A DNA stretch of 13,481 bases from contig CABUBX010000043.1 in NCBI GenBank assembly GCA_902489925.1, positions 1 to 13,481 on the forward strand, read 5' to 3'. Positions within the stretch are counted from its first letter, which is position 1. Every line of letters starts with the position of its first letter. The position numbers and the translations under genes were made by a program. This DNA comes from an uncultured Lachnospiraceae bacterium. GTDB lineage: Bacteria > Bacillota > Clostridia > Lachnospirales > Lachnospiraceae. Shown here piece by piece: positions 1 through 6,850 of the stretch. The notes under the pieces were generated by a model. That model had not been told where the DNA came from and searched no databases. It saw nothing but the letters and a program-made list of their open reading frames with translations.

Positions 1-90
1 AAACAGATTGTCAATTAAAGTGAGTTATACTAGTTCTATCATACAGAACCCCTCCTTAAATTAAATTTGATTATGTTGTATCGTGAGTTG

Positions 91-119
91 ATTATAACAA
101 ATAAACAATAATTTGTAAA
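91..119 (-). promoter_or_regulatory. Divergent sigma-A promoter firing leftwards
   Basis: Read on the minus strand there is a TTTACA -35 box (119-114) and a perfect TATAAT -10 box (96-91) with a 17-base spacer. Transcription would start near position 84 and leave the window on the left. A strong ribosome site (AAGGAGGGG, 57-49) and an ATG (42-40) follow, but that frame stops after five codons (M-I-E-L-V). The gene it serves is therefore either outside the window, preceded by a tiny leader peptide, or broken. Confidence 0.6.
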
Positions 120-202
120 TAAATATTTTCAAATTATTAAATATATCTAAATAGGAAAGCAGTGTGTGAAAGCGTATGTCATAAATGTTTACTAAATATA
201 TA

Positions 203-231
203 TTGTCGCTTTCGGTGAAATATGATAAACT
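203..231 (+). promoter_or_regulatory. Probable promoter of kamB-kamC
   Basis: TTGTCG (203-208) and TAAACT (226-231) are 17 bases apart, each matching four of six consensus positions, and lie about 40 bases before the kamB start. A 7-base inverted repeat (GAAAGCG at 168-174, CGCTTTC at 207-213) reaches into the -35 box and could be an operator. The match is moderate, so the assignment rests mainly on position. Confidence 0.4.
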
Positions 232-269
232 AAGGTCAATGACAGATGTGATTACAAGGAGGGGTTTAT

Positions 270-1301
270 TTGAAAACGCTTGGAAGTCTGATTGAGGAGT
301 ACAGGTCGCTTTCGATGATTGGTATGTGTAAAAATGCAGGGAAAACGACAGCCTTTAATCAACTTATTAAAGAGTTAAATGATAAAAATGAGGTATTTGC
401 CGTGACGAGCATCGGCCGTGACGGGGAGTCCAGCGACCTTGTGACCGGTACGAAAAAACCGGGAATTTATGTTCATAAGGGTACTTTGATTGCGACAACC
501 GCAGGACTTTTAAAGTGGTGTGACATTACAAAAGAGATATTGGCAACAACAAATATGAGTACACCGATGGGGGATGTTGTTGTTTTGAGAGCTTTAAGCG
601 ACGGCAATATTCAGCTGGCAGGGCCTTCGATGAATGACCAGTTAATTGAGATTTCAAAGATATTTAATGATTTTGGCGCACAGCGAGTGCTGATTGACGG
701 GGCAATCAGCAGAAAGACACTGTGCTCAAAAGCAGTGACAGAGGCTACTGTACTTTGTACAGGCGCTTCGTATCATAAAGATATTCAGGTCACGGTTGCT
801 CACACTGCCTATTTTTGTGAGATTCTTTCTTTGCCTGCCATGGAAAATGATAAGGTGAAGAAAGCAATCAGGATACACATGGATGAGGGAAAGGTACTTC
901 TTATTAATAATGCGGGGGATGTCAAGGCATGCCAGACAATGAAGGAGATGGAAGAAAAGCTTTATGAAAAAACATATAAAGATTTTGAATACATCTATAT
1001 CAATGGGGCTTTGAGCGACGGTGCAGTGCGCCCGATTCTTATTTCCAGTGTACCGCTTAAAAATAAGGTGTTTATTGTTGCCGACAGCAGTAAGATATTG
1101 CTGACAGCACCAATCTATGAAAAAATCGGTATCAAGGGAGGACGCGTTGCCGTACTTGATACGGTTCATTTGGCGGCGGTGACGATTAATCCGTTTTCGG
1201 CATACGGTTATGATTTTGATAAGGATGAGTTTTATGAGCGGATGTCTGCTGCGGTAGATGTTCCGGTAATTGATGTGGAGGATAGAAGCAGCGATGATTA
1301 A
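270..1301 (+). CDS. kamB: Lysine 5,6-aminomutase reactivase subunit KamB
   Basis: This 343-residue soluble protein resembles the OrfA/KamB protein encoded beside lysine 5,6-aminomutase genes in lysine-fermenting anaerobes. It is thought to work with KamC to restore aminomutase that has been inactivated during turnover. A P-loop-like segment GMCKNAGKTT lies at residues 18-27, right after the first hydrophobic strand, consistent with nucleotide binding. No signal peptide or membrane segment is seen. The start is TTG at 270, chosen because AAGGAGGGG (256-264) sits five bases upstream. The last codons overlap the start of kamC by eight bases (ATGATTAA), which suggests translational coupling and a two-protein complex. 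The gene has its own promoter and lies upstream of the riboswitch, so it is not directly under it. Family identity rests on recognised sequence and context; the reactivation role is inferred from the family. Confidence 0.8.
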   Translation: MKTLGSLIEEYRSLSMIGMCKNAGKTTAFNQLIKELNDKNEVFAVTSIGRDGESSDLVTGTKKPGIYVHKGTLIATTAGLLKWCDITKEILATTNMSTPMGDVVVLRALSDGNIQLAGPSMNDQLIEISKIFNDFGAQRVLIDGAISRKTLCSKAVTEATVLCTGASYHKDIQVTVAHTAYFCEILSLPAMENDKVKKAIRIHMDEGKVLLINNAGDVKACQTMKEMEEKLYEKTYKDFEYIYINGALSDGAVRPILISSVPLKNKVFIVADSSKILLTAPIYEKIGIKGGRVAVLDTVHLAAVTINPFSAYGYDFDKDEFYERMSAAVDVPVIDVEDRSSDD

Positions 1302-2724
1302 TTTAACATATGATGATAAGCAGATGCTCGGATTTGAATATGTTCAAGAGCTTTTAAGTCCGTCGTCATGCTTTGGCGTTGAAAAAAGCAGGCGGTTGAT
1401 GCCGTACACGAGAGAACAAAAACAAGAGCTTTTGTCAGAGCTTGATAATATCGAGCGGTTATGTGCACATTTTGATGAGTGCAAAAAAGACATTGGTATC
1501 ATTAACAGAGTTTTTAATCATTTTAAGGATATCAGACCGACACTTTCAAGAGGTGATGATTATTGCTTTAATGAGATAGAGCTTTTTGAAATCAAGCACT
1601 TTCTTATTCAGTCCGCGCAGATGTTTGAACCGTTTGAGCGGCTTAATGCCGTATGCCATCTTGAAGGCATAGGCTTTTATAATACAGAAGAAGCGCTTGA
1701 GCTTGTTGACCCGGACCATAAGCGGATTCCGAGCTTTTATATCAGTGAAACCTATTCAAAGAAGCTTCGCGGGATTCGTCAGGAAAAGAAGAATATTGAG
1801 ATTGCTATCAGACAGGCACAGACGGCCAATGAAAAAAGTAATCTTTTAGATGAGCGTGTGCGTATTGTTGTCCGTGAGGAGGAAGAAGAACAGCGTATCC
1901 GAAAGGACATCACCGTGAGACTTCGTCCGTCCTTGGAACGTATGCTTGAGAATATTAAAAATACGGCAAATTTGGATTTGCTTCTTCAGAAGGCGAAGCT
2001 TGTGCGGCAATACGGATGTGTGAAACCTGAGATTACTGAGGACAGCCTTTATTTTGAGGAGATGATTCATCCTCAGGTGGCGGCCGGCCTCAAAAACAGC
2101 GGAAAGAGCTTTACACCGGTATCCATCGGTTTGAATCGTGGTGCCAGTGTCATTACGGGCGCCAATATGGGCGGCAAGAGTGTTGCCTTAAAAACAACAG
2201 CCTTGAATACGATGCTTGTGCTTTGCGGATTCTATCCGTTTGCCAAAAAAGCAGGCGTTCCGATTTTTGAGGAATTTCATTTTGTGGCAGAGGATAAGCA
2301 GTCTATTGACAAGGGACTTTCAAGCTTTGGTAAGGCTTCAAAGCGGGCATTTTGCTTTATTATTTTGGATGAATTTGCCCGCGGCACGAATCCTGATGAA
2401 GGGTCGGCGATTGTGCAGGCTGTAACAAAGTATTTTAATTCCACAAATTCCGTAGTGCTTATGACGACACATTACGACAATGTTGCTGATTATGCAGGTT
2501 GCCATTATCAGGTGATTGGTCTTAAAGATGTGGATACCGAAAAACTTCGAGAGGAAATATCACACACAACCTCAAAAAAGGGTGTGGATATTATCGCAAA
2601 GCACATGAATTATGGGATTTATCAGGTATACGGCAAGGCAGATTGCCCAAGAGATGCCTTGAATATATGCCGCATGTTGGCACTTGATGAGGATATTTTG
2701 AATATCATTGAAAAAAGTTATTGA
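1294..2724 (+). CDS. kamC: MutS-like reactivase ATPase KamC
   Basis: This 476-residue protein carries a C-terminal MutS-type ABC ATPase domain: Walker A GANMGGKS (residues 289-296), signature-like SSFG (343-346), Walker B IILDE (356-360) and an H-loop TTH (391-393). The N-terminal half is helical with a charged, coiled-coil-like stretch at about 155-230 and lacks the mismatch-binding domains of true MutS. MutS-like proteins of this shape sit next to lysine 5,6-aminomutase genes and are annotated as the ATPase of the KamB-KamC reactivase. The start at ATG 1294 overlaps the kamB stop, with GGAGG at 1277-1281; TTG 1270 or ATG 1273 would add only eight or seven residues, and the ribosome site would then lie inside the gene. 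Only 13 residues separate SSF from the Walker B Asp-Glu, against about 22 in E. coli MutS as I recall it, so a short in-frame deletion is possible. Its stop codon lies inside the next promoter. Confidence 0.8.
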   Translation: MINLTYDDKQMLGFEYVQELLSPSSCFGVEKSRRLMPYTREQKQELLSELDNIERLCAHFDECKKDIGIINRVFNHFKDIRPTLSRGDDYCFNEIELFEIKHFLIQSAQMFEPFERLNAVCHLEGIGFYNTEEALELVDPDHKRIPSFYISETYSKKLRGIRQEKKNIEIAIRQAQTANEKSNLLDERVRIVVREEEEEQRIRKDITVRLRPSLERMLENIKNTANLDLLLQKAKLVRQYGCVKPEITEDSLYFEEMIHPQVAAGLKNSGKSFTPVSIGLNRGASVITGANMGGKSVALKTTALNTMLVLCGFYPFAKKAGVPIFEEFHFVAEDKQSIDKGLSSFGKASKRAFCFIILDEFARGTNPDEGSAIVQAVTKYFNSTNSVVLMTTHYDNVADYAGCHYQVIGLKDVDTEKLREEISHTTSKKGVDIIAKHMNYGIYQVYGKADCPRDALNICRMLALDEDILNIIEKSY

Positions 2725-2749
2725 CAAATATTTCGTCAAATAGTATAAT
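2721..2749 (+). promoter_or_regulatory. Consensus sigma-A promoter of the lysine-fermentation operon
   Basis: A perfect TTGACA (2721-2726) and a perfect TATAAT (2744-2749) are separated by exactly 17 bases. The -35 box overlaps the kamC stop codon (TGA, 2722-2724). Transcription should start near 2756, giving a leader of about 360 bases before kal. No terminator separates kamC from this promoter, so kamBC transcripts could also read into the riboswitch. Confidence 0.85.
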
Positions 2750-2790
2750 TTGAACAGATGAAGGGAAGAAAATGTGACAATATAACTAAA

Positions 2791-2963
2791 CAATAGAGGT
2801 GCATAAGTCAAGGTATCCGGTGAATGTTAAGAAAGACACTTTCGATGACATCGGTGAATGTGGCTCTTGCCGAAAGCAGTAAGGAGTGCTCGTCTTATTG
2901 CTTGAAGACCGGGTTCAGCACTCAGTCTTTGTCATGTTAGTATTAGGACATGAAGCGCTATTG
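2791..2963 (+). promoter_or_regulatory. Lysine riboswitch (L-box) aptamer
   Basis: The conserved L-box core is visible: AGAGGTGC (2795-2802), GGTGAA (2853-2858) and GCCGAA (2869-2874). P1 pairs CAATAG (2791-2796) with CTATTG (2958-2963), as in the known GATAGAGGTGC ... GGGCTATC arrangement. P3 pairs 2875-2882 with 2895-2902 (one G-U), P4 pairs AAGAC (2905-2909) with GTCTT (2925-2929), and P5 pairs TCATGT (2932-2937) with ACATGA (2948-2953). The P2 arm fills 2801-2870. Loops L2 (2837-2842) and L3 (2883-2888) can make a six-pair kissing contact including two G-U pairs. The class senses free L-lysine, which is the substrate of the operon that follows. Assignment is by consensus and hand folding. 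Confidence 0.88.
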
Positions 2964-3013
2964 GATACTTGCGAAGTAGAGGCTCGTCGGTATCGGTAGC
3001 GCTTGTTTTATTT
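2953..3013 (+). terminator. Terminator-like hairpin overlapping riboswitch P1
   Basis: AAGCGCTA (2953-2960) pairs perfectly with TAGCGCTT (2997-3004). The stem continues through two G-U pairs and a bulge into GATAC (2964-2968 after the bulged G) with GTATC (2990-2994). A U-rich tail TTGTTTTATTT (3003-3013) follows. Its 5' strand includes the whole 3' strand of P1 (2958-2963), so it cannot coexist with the lysine-bound aptamer. It may act as a terminator itself, as an anti-antiterminator, or both. Confidence 0.65.
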
Positions 3014-3025
3014 AGGTATATGAGG

Positions 3026-3070
3026 CGCTGCTGTGAAGGATGATTCTTCCTGTCATAACAGCGTTTTATT
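3026..3070 (+). terminator. Leader terminator before kal
   Basis: CGCTG (3026-3030) pairs with CAGCG (3059-3063). After a mismatch the stem continues with TGTGA against TCATA and AGGA (3037-3040) against TCCT, and TTTTATT (3064-3070) follows. The 5' strand can instead pair with 2994-3004 (11 pairs through 3023-3033), which would be an antiterminator. This is the last barrier before kal. Confidence 0.72.
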
Positions 3071-3118
3071 ATAGTTGCTTTAATAAAATGTCAAAAATTA
3101 TTTTAGGAGGGGAAAGCA

Positions 3119-3511
3119 ATGGAGACAATTACGTCAAAAATCAGATTAAGAATGAGCGCACATGATGCTCATTACGGTGGAAACTTAGTGGATGGAGCGA
3201 GAATGCTCGGATTATTCGGTGATGTTGCTACAGAATTACTCATTATCAATGATGGTGATGAGGGACTTTTTTGTGCTTATGACAATGTAGAGTTTTTAAG
3301 CCCTGTATTTGCAGGCGACTACATTGAAGCAGTTGGCGAGATTACAAGCATCGGTAACACATCAAGAAAGATGAAATTCGAGGCAAGAAAGGTAATTGCA
3401 CCTCGCCCTGACATTAATGATTCTGCTTGTGACGTACTTCCTGAACCGGTTGTTGTATGCCGCGCTACAGGAACATGCGTTGTACCTAAGGACAAACAGA
3501 GAGGCAAATAA
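3119..3511 (+). CDS. kal: 3-aminobutyryl-CoA ammonia-lyase
   Basis: This 130-residue cytoplasmic enzyme is of the single-domain hotdog-fold type, with the characteristic DAHYGGNLVDGA segment near residues 16-27 followed by the long central helix and strands. In lysine fermentation it removes ammonia from L-3-aminobutyryl-CoA to give crotonyl-CoA, which enters the butyrate branch. The length matches the roughly 130 residues usual for this family. AGGAGGGG (3105-3112) lies six bases before the ATG. It is the first gene behind the riboswitch and is followed 20 bases later by kce, whose product generates its substrate. Hotdog proteins are easy to misassign on sequence alone, but the position beside kce, kdd and kamADE makes this identity very likely. 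Confidence 0.88.
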   Translation: METITSKIRLRMSAHDAHYGGNLVDGARMLGLFGDVATELLIINDGDEGLFCAYDNVEFLSPVFAGDYIEAVGEITSIGNTSRKMKFEARKVIAPRPDINDSACDVLPEPVVVCRATGTCVVPKDKQRGK

Positions 3512-3531
3512 TGTAAAGGAGGACAGGGGTC

Positions 3532-4350
3532 GTGGAAAAACTGATTATTACCGCATGTATCTGCGGCGCAGAGGTTACAAAGGAGCATAATCCGGCAGTA
3601 CCTTACACAGTTGAGGAAATTGCAAAAGAAGCAAAATCTGCTTATGATGCCGGTGCATCAATTATCCATCTTCATGTGCGTTATGATGATGGTACACCGA
3701 CACAGGACGTCAACCGCTTTAAGGAGTGTATCGATGCAATTAAGGCAGTTTGTCCTGATGCAATTATTCAGCCGTCAACAGGCGGTGCTACAGGCATGTC
3801 AAACGACGAACGTCTGCAGCCTATTACATTAAATCCGGAGATGGCTACATTAGATTGTGGTACATGTAACTTCGGCGGGGACGAAATCTTTGTAAATACA
3901 GAGAACATGATTAAAGATTTCGGAGAGAAGATGATGGCGAGAAATATCAAGCCTGAAATCGAAGTATTCGATAAAGGTATGATTGATATGGCAATTCGCT
4001 TACAGAAAAAAGGATATATTAAAACACCAATGCACTTCGATTTTGTTATGGGTGTAAACGGAGGCATTTCAGGTGAGCCAAGAGATTTACTGTTTATGAA
4101 GGAAAGCATCCCTGCAGGTTCAACATGGACAGTTTCAGGCGTCGGAAGATACGAGTTCCCAATGGTAACAATGGGAATCCTCATGGGGGGCCATGTTCGT
4201 GTAGGATTTGAAGATAATGTATATCTTGAGAAGGGCGTCTTAGCTAAAACAAATGGTGAGCTTGTTGAAAAGGTTGTCCGCATTGCCAAAGAGCTTGGCA
4301 GAGAAATTGCGACACCGGCAGAAGCAAGAGAAATTCTTGGACTTAAATAA
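3532..4350 (+). CDS. kce: 3-keto-5-aminohexanoate cleavage enzyme
   Basis: This 272-residue TIM-barrel enzyme belongs to the BKACE (DUF849) family. Kce condenses 3-keto-5-aminohexanoate with acetyl-CoA and cleaves it to 3-aminobutyryl-CoA and acetoacetate. The zinc motif HLHVR has its histidines at 46 and 48. The C-terminal HVRVGFEDN segment supplies Arg223, Glu227 and Asp228, matching the metal ligand and catalytic positions known in the characterised Kce (offset by three, from memory). Glu14 in the N-terminal CGAEVTKE strand is also typical. The start is GTG 3532, backed by AAAGGAGG (3515-3522); no ATG fits. BKACE enzymes have varied substrates, but the neighbours kal and kdd fix the assignment. 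Confidence 0.93.
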   Translation: MEKLIITACICGAEVTKEHNPAVPYTVEEIAKEAKSAYDAGASIIHLHVRYDDGTPTQDVNRFKECIDAIKAVCPDAIIQPSTGGATGMSNDERLQPITLNPEMATLDCGTCNFGGDEIFVNTENMIKDFGEKMMARNIKPEIEVFDKGMIDMAIRLQKKGYIKTPMHFDFVMGVNGGISGEPRDLLFMKESIPAGSTWTVSGVGRYEFPMVTMGILMGGHVRVGFEDNVYLEKGVLAKTNGELVEKVVRIAKELGREIATPAEAREILGLK

Positions 4351-4380
4351 TTTTGTTTAATGATTGAGGAGGATAAAAAA

Positions 4381-5418
4381 ATGGCTTTAAAAGGAAACAA
4401 ATACGGAATTCATCGTGTTATCGAACCACAGGGTGTATTAACACAGGCTGCTAAAAAAATTGACAACGATATGTCAAAAGAATACTCAAACGAAATCGTT
4501 TGTGATGTTATCGCATTAAACGTTGACTCAGCTTCTTTCCATCAGATTTCAGAGGCTTGCGGCGGCGACGAAGAAAAAATTAAAGAGATGATTTTAAGCA
4601 TCGTAAACGAAAGAGGTAAAATGCAGAACCCTGTAACAAATTCAGGCGGTATGTTTATCGGTAAGGTTGCTTACATCGGCGAAGACCTTGACATCGACTT
4701 AAAAGTTGGCGATAAGATTGCTTCTTTAGTTTCATTATCTATGACACCGCTTCGCATTGATGAAATCAAAGCTGTTCATAAAGATATTGACCGTGTGGAT
4801 ATCGTTGGTAAGGCTGTATTATTTGAGACAGCACTTTACGCTAAATTACCGGATGACATGAGTGAGCCTTTAGCACTTGCAGCACTTGATATTGCCGGTG
4901 CACCTGCTCAGACAGCAAAACTTGTTAAACCGGGACAGAGCGTTTTAGTATTAGGCGGTGCGGGAAAATCCGGTACATTGGTTTGCTACGAGGCTATGAA
5001 GCGTGTAGGTCCTACAGGACGTGTCGTTGCTATGGACTACAGCCAGCCGGGTATTGAAGAATTATTAAGAATGGGCGTTTGCCACGAAGCTTTCCAGGCA
5101 AGTGCAGCAATGCCTGTTGATGTTCTTGAAAAAGCACTCGCAGCTAACGACGGCAAAGAATATGACCTTGCAATCTGCTGTGTAAACGTACAGAACTGTG
5201 AAATGTCAGCAATCCTTCCTGTTAAGGATGAAGGTACAGTATACTTCTTCTCAATGGCTACAGACTTTGCTAAAGCAGCTCTTGGTGCAGAAGGTGTTGG
5301 TAAAGATATCACAATGATTATCGGTAATGGTTATACAAAAGGCCATGCAGAAATCACACTTCAGGAATTAAGAGAAAGCGAAATCATCAGAAATCTCTTT
5401 GACCAGAAGTACGTATAA
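4381..5418 (+). CDS. kdd: L-erythro-3,5-diaminohexanoate dehydrogenase
   Basis: This 345-residue enzyme oxidatively deaminates 3,5-diaminohexanoate to 3-keto-5-aminohexanoate, reducing NAD(P)+ and releasing ammonia. A Rossmann segment SVLVLGGAGKSG lies at residues 187-198, and an acidic Asp219 at the end of the next strand favours NAD+. The overall layout is like a medium-chain dehydrogenase, but the usual alcohol-dehydrogenase zinc signature is absent, as expected for Kdd. The start is ATG 4381, not the in-frame ATG 4360, because GAGGAGG (4366-4372) sits eight bases before 4381 and would lie inside the longer frame. Codon choice is very uniform (threonine almost always ACA), typical of a highly expressed gene. 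The spacing of 30 bases from kce indicates the same transcript. Confidence 0.93.
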   Translation: MALKGNKYGIHRVIEPQGVLTQAAKKIDNDMSKEYSNEIVCDVIALNVDSASFHQISEACGGDEEKIKEMILSIVNERGKMQNPVTNSGGMFIGKVAYIGEDLDIDLKVGDKIASLVSLSMTPLRIDEIKAVHKDIDRVDIVGKAVLFETALYAKLPDDMSEPLALAALDIAGAPAQTAKLVKPGQSVLVLGGAGKSGTLVCYEAMKRVGPTGRVVAMDYSQPGIEELLRMGVCHEAFQASAAMPVDVLEKALAANDGKEYDLAICCVNVQNCEMSAILPVKDEGTVYFFSMATDFAKAALGAEGVGKDITMIIGNGYTKGHAEITLQELRESEIIRNLFDQKYV

Positions 5419-5440
5419 TGTAAAGCATAAAGACAGAGGC

Positions 5441-5475
5441 GTCACAAATCCGGCAGTGCTGCCGGGATTTGTGAC
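5441..5475 (+). terminator. Strong hairpin between kdd and kamA without a U-tract
   Basis: GTCACAAATC (5441-5450) pairs with GATTTGTGAC (5466-5475), and CGGCAG (5451-5456) pairs with CTGCCG (5459-5464), leaving one bulged G and a two-base loop. That gives 16 pairs, but the following bases (CTGATGTTTG) have no U-run. It is therefore more likely a transcript stabiliser or partial terminator that sets the ratio of kal-kce-kdd to kamADE than a full operon end. No convincing promoter is seen between it and kamA. Confidence 0.6.
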
Positions 5476-5545
5476 CTGATGTTTGAAAAAATAAAAGTAT
5501 AGAATAATTGGGATGTAGAATTTTAGATTACGGAGGGTAATTAAT

Positions 5546-6805
5546 ATGAAAACTAGAAATGGTTTATTTGCAGATGTACCGGAAGAACAGTGGAAAGACT
5601 GGAGATGGCAGGTTAATAACCGTATTCAGACACTTGACGACTTAAAGAAATATATGACACTGACAGAAGAAGAAGAAGAAGGTGTAAGACAGTGCCTCGG
5701 TAAATTAAGAATGGCAATCACACCTTACTACTTATCTCTTATTGATTTTGATGACCCACATGACCCTGTAAGAAAACAGGCTATCCCTACAGCACATGAG
5801 TTATATCAGTCACCGGCTGATTTACTTGACCCGCTGCATGAAGATACAGATTCACCTGTTCATGGCTTAACACATCGTTATCCGGACCGTGTGCTTTTCT
5901 TAATCACTGACCAGTGCTCTATGTACTGCCGTCATTGTACAAGAAGACGTTTTGCAGGTCAGGCTGATGCCGGTGTTCCAAAGGAACAGATTGATGCTTG
6001 CCTCGAGTACATCAGAAATCACCCTGAAGTACGTGACGTATTACTTTCAGGCGGTGACGCTTTATTAGTAAGCGACGAGAGACTTGAGTATATCATTTCT
6101 GAATTAAGAAAGATTCCTCATGTTGAAATCGTTCGTATCGGTTCACGTACACCTGTTGTTATGCCTCAGCGTATTACACCTGAGCTTTGCAACATGTTAA
6201 AGAAATATCACCCAATTTGGTTAAATACTCACTTTAACCATCCAAATGAAATTACAGAAGAAAGTGCTGCAGCATGTGCAAGACTTGCTGATGCAGGTGT
6301 TCCTTTAGGAAACCAGACAGTACTTTTAGCTGGCGTAAATGACTGTGTACATGTTATGAAGAAACTTGTTCAGAAGCTTGTTCAGATTCGTGTTCGCCCT
6401 TACTATATTTATCAGTGTGACCTTTCTATGGGTCTTGAGCACTTCCGTACACCTGTTTCCAAGGGTATTGAAATCATCGAAGGTTTAAGAGGACATACAT
6501 CAGGTTATGCCGTACCGACATTCGTTGTTGATGCTCCTGGCGGCGGCGGAAAGACACCGGTTATGCCGAATTATGTAATTTCACAGACACCAAACAAGGT
6601 TATTTTAAGAAACTTTGAAGGTGTTATCACAACATATACAGAGCCTGACCATTATGAAGAAACATGTCAGTGTGAAGTATGCCGTGCTAAACGCGAAGGC
6701 AAGAAGACAAACCTTGTAGGTGTTGCAGGACTTGAGCAGGGACAGGATATGTCAATCCTTCCTCAGAAGCTTGCCCGCCTTGAGAGAGGTCATCACGAAG
6801 AATAA
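5546..6805 (+). CDS. kamA: L-lysine 2,3-aminomutase
   Basis: This 419-residue radical-SAM, PLP-dependent enzyme interconverts L-lysine and L-beta-lysine, the first step of the pathway. The 4Fe-4S motif CSMYCRHC has cysteines at 124, 128 and 131. The PLP lysine is Lys336 in APGGGGKTP, and Asp292 and Asp329 correspond to the substrate-ammonium ligands. The zinc cysteines are Cys267 plus Cys374, Cys376 and Cys379 in the C-terminal ETCQCEVC. Every one of these positions is one less than in the Clostridium subterminale enzyme, so this is a true KamA and not the shorter EpmB type. GGAGGG (5532-5537) lies eight bases before the ATG. It follows kdd after a 127-base gap containing a strong hairpin and precedes kamD by 45 bases. 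Confidence 0.97.
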   Translation: MKTRNGLFADVPEEQWKDWRWQVNNRIQTLDDLKKYMTLTEEEEEGVRQCLGKLRMAITPYYLSLIDFDDPHDPVRKQAIPTAHELYQSPADLLDPLHEDTDSPVHGLTHRYPDRVLFLITDQCSMYCRHCTRRRFAGQADAGVPKEQIDACLEYIRNHPEVRDVLLSGGDALLVSDERLEYIISELRKIPHVEIVRIGSRTPVVMPQRITPELCNMLKKYHPIWLNTHFNHPNEITEESAAACARLADAGVPLGNQTVLLAGVNDCVHVMKKLVQKLVQIRVRPYYIYQCDLSMGLEHFRTPVSKGIEIIEGLRGHTSGYAVPTFVVDAPGGGGKTPVMPNYVISQTPNKVILRNFEGVITTYTEPDHYEETCQCEVCRAKREGKKTNLVGVAGLEQGQDMSILPQKLARLERGHHEE

Positions 6806-6850
6806 TTAAGATACTCGGATTATCCATAAATCAATCAGGAGGGGAAGAAG

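Noticed and set aside
1294..2724. DNA mismatch repair or MutS2 protein
   Set aside because: Only the ATPase part is MutS-like; mismatch-binding and Smr domains are absent, and the gene overlaps kamB beside the aminomutase operon.
2791..3070. Cobalamin riboswitch before a B12-dependent pathway
   Set aside because: The leader lacks the cobalamin-riboswitch core (GCCACTG-type box), whereas P1, AGAGGTGC and GCCGAA fit the lysine class.
4360..4380. Seven-codon longer start for kdd
   Set aside because: The ribosome site GAGGAGG would lie inside the coding frame and no site precedes 4360; ATG 4381 fits spacing and family length.
3768..4400. 210-codon frame on the minus strand opposite kce
   Set aside because: It is the antisense of a well-supported enzyme, with no ribosome site and composition expected of a shadow frame.
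5483..5508. Separate promoter for kamA (TTGAAA with an AT-rich -10)
   Set aside because: Candidate -10 boxes lie only 11 to 14 bases from TTGAAA, too short for a normal sigma-A spacer.
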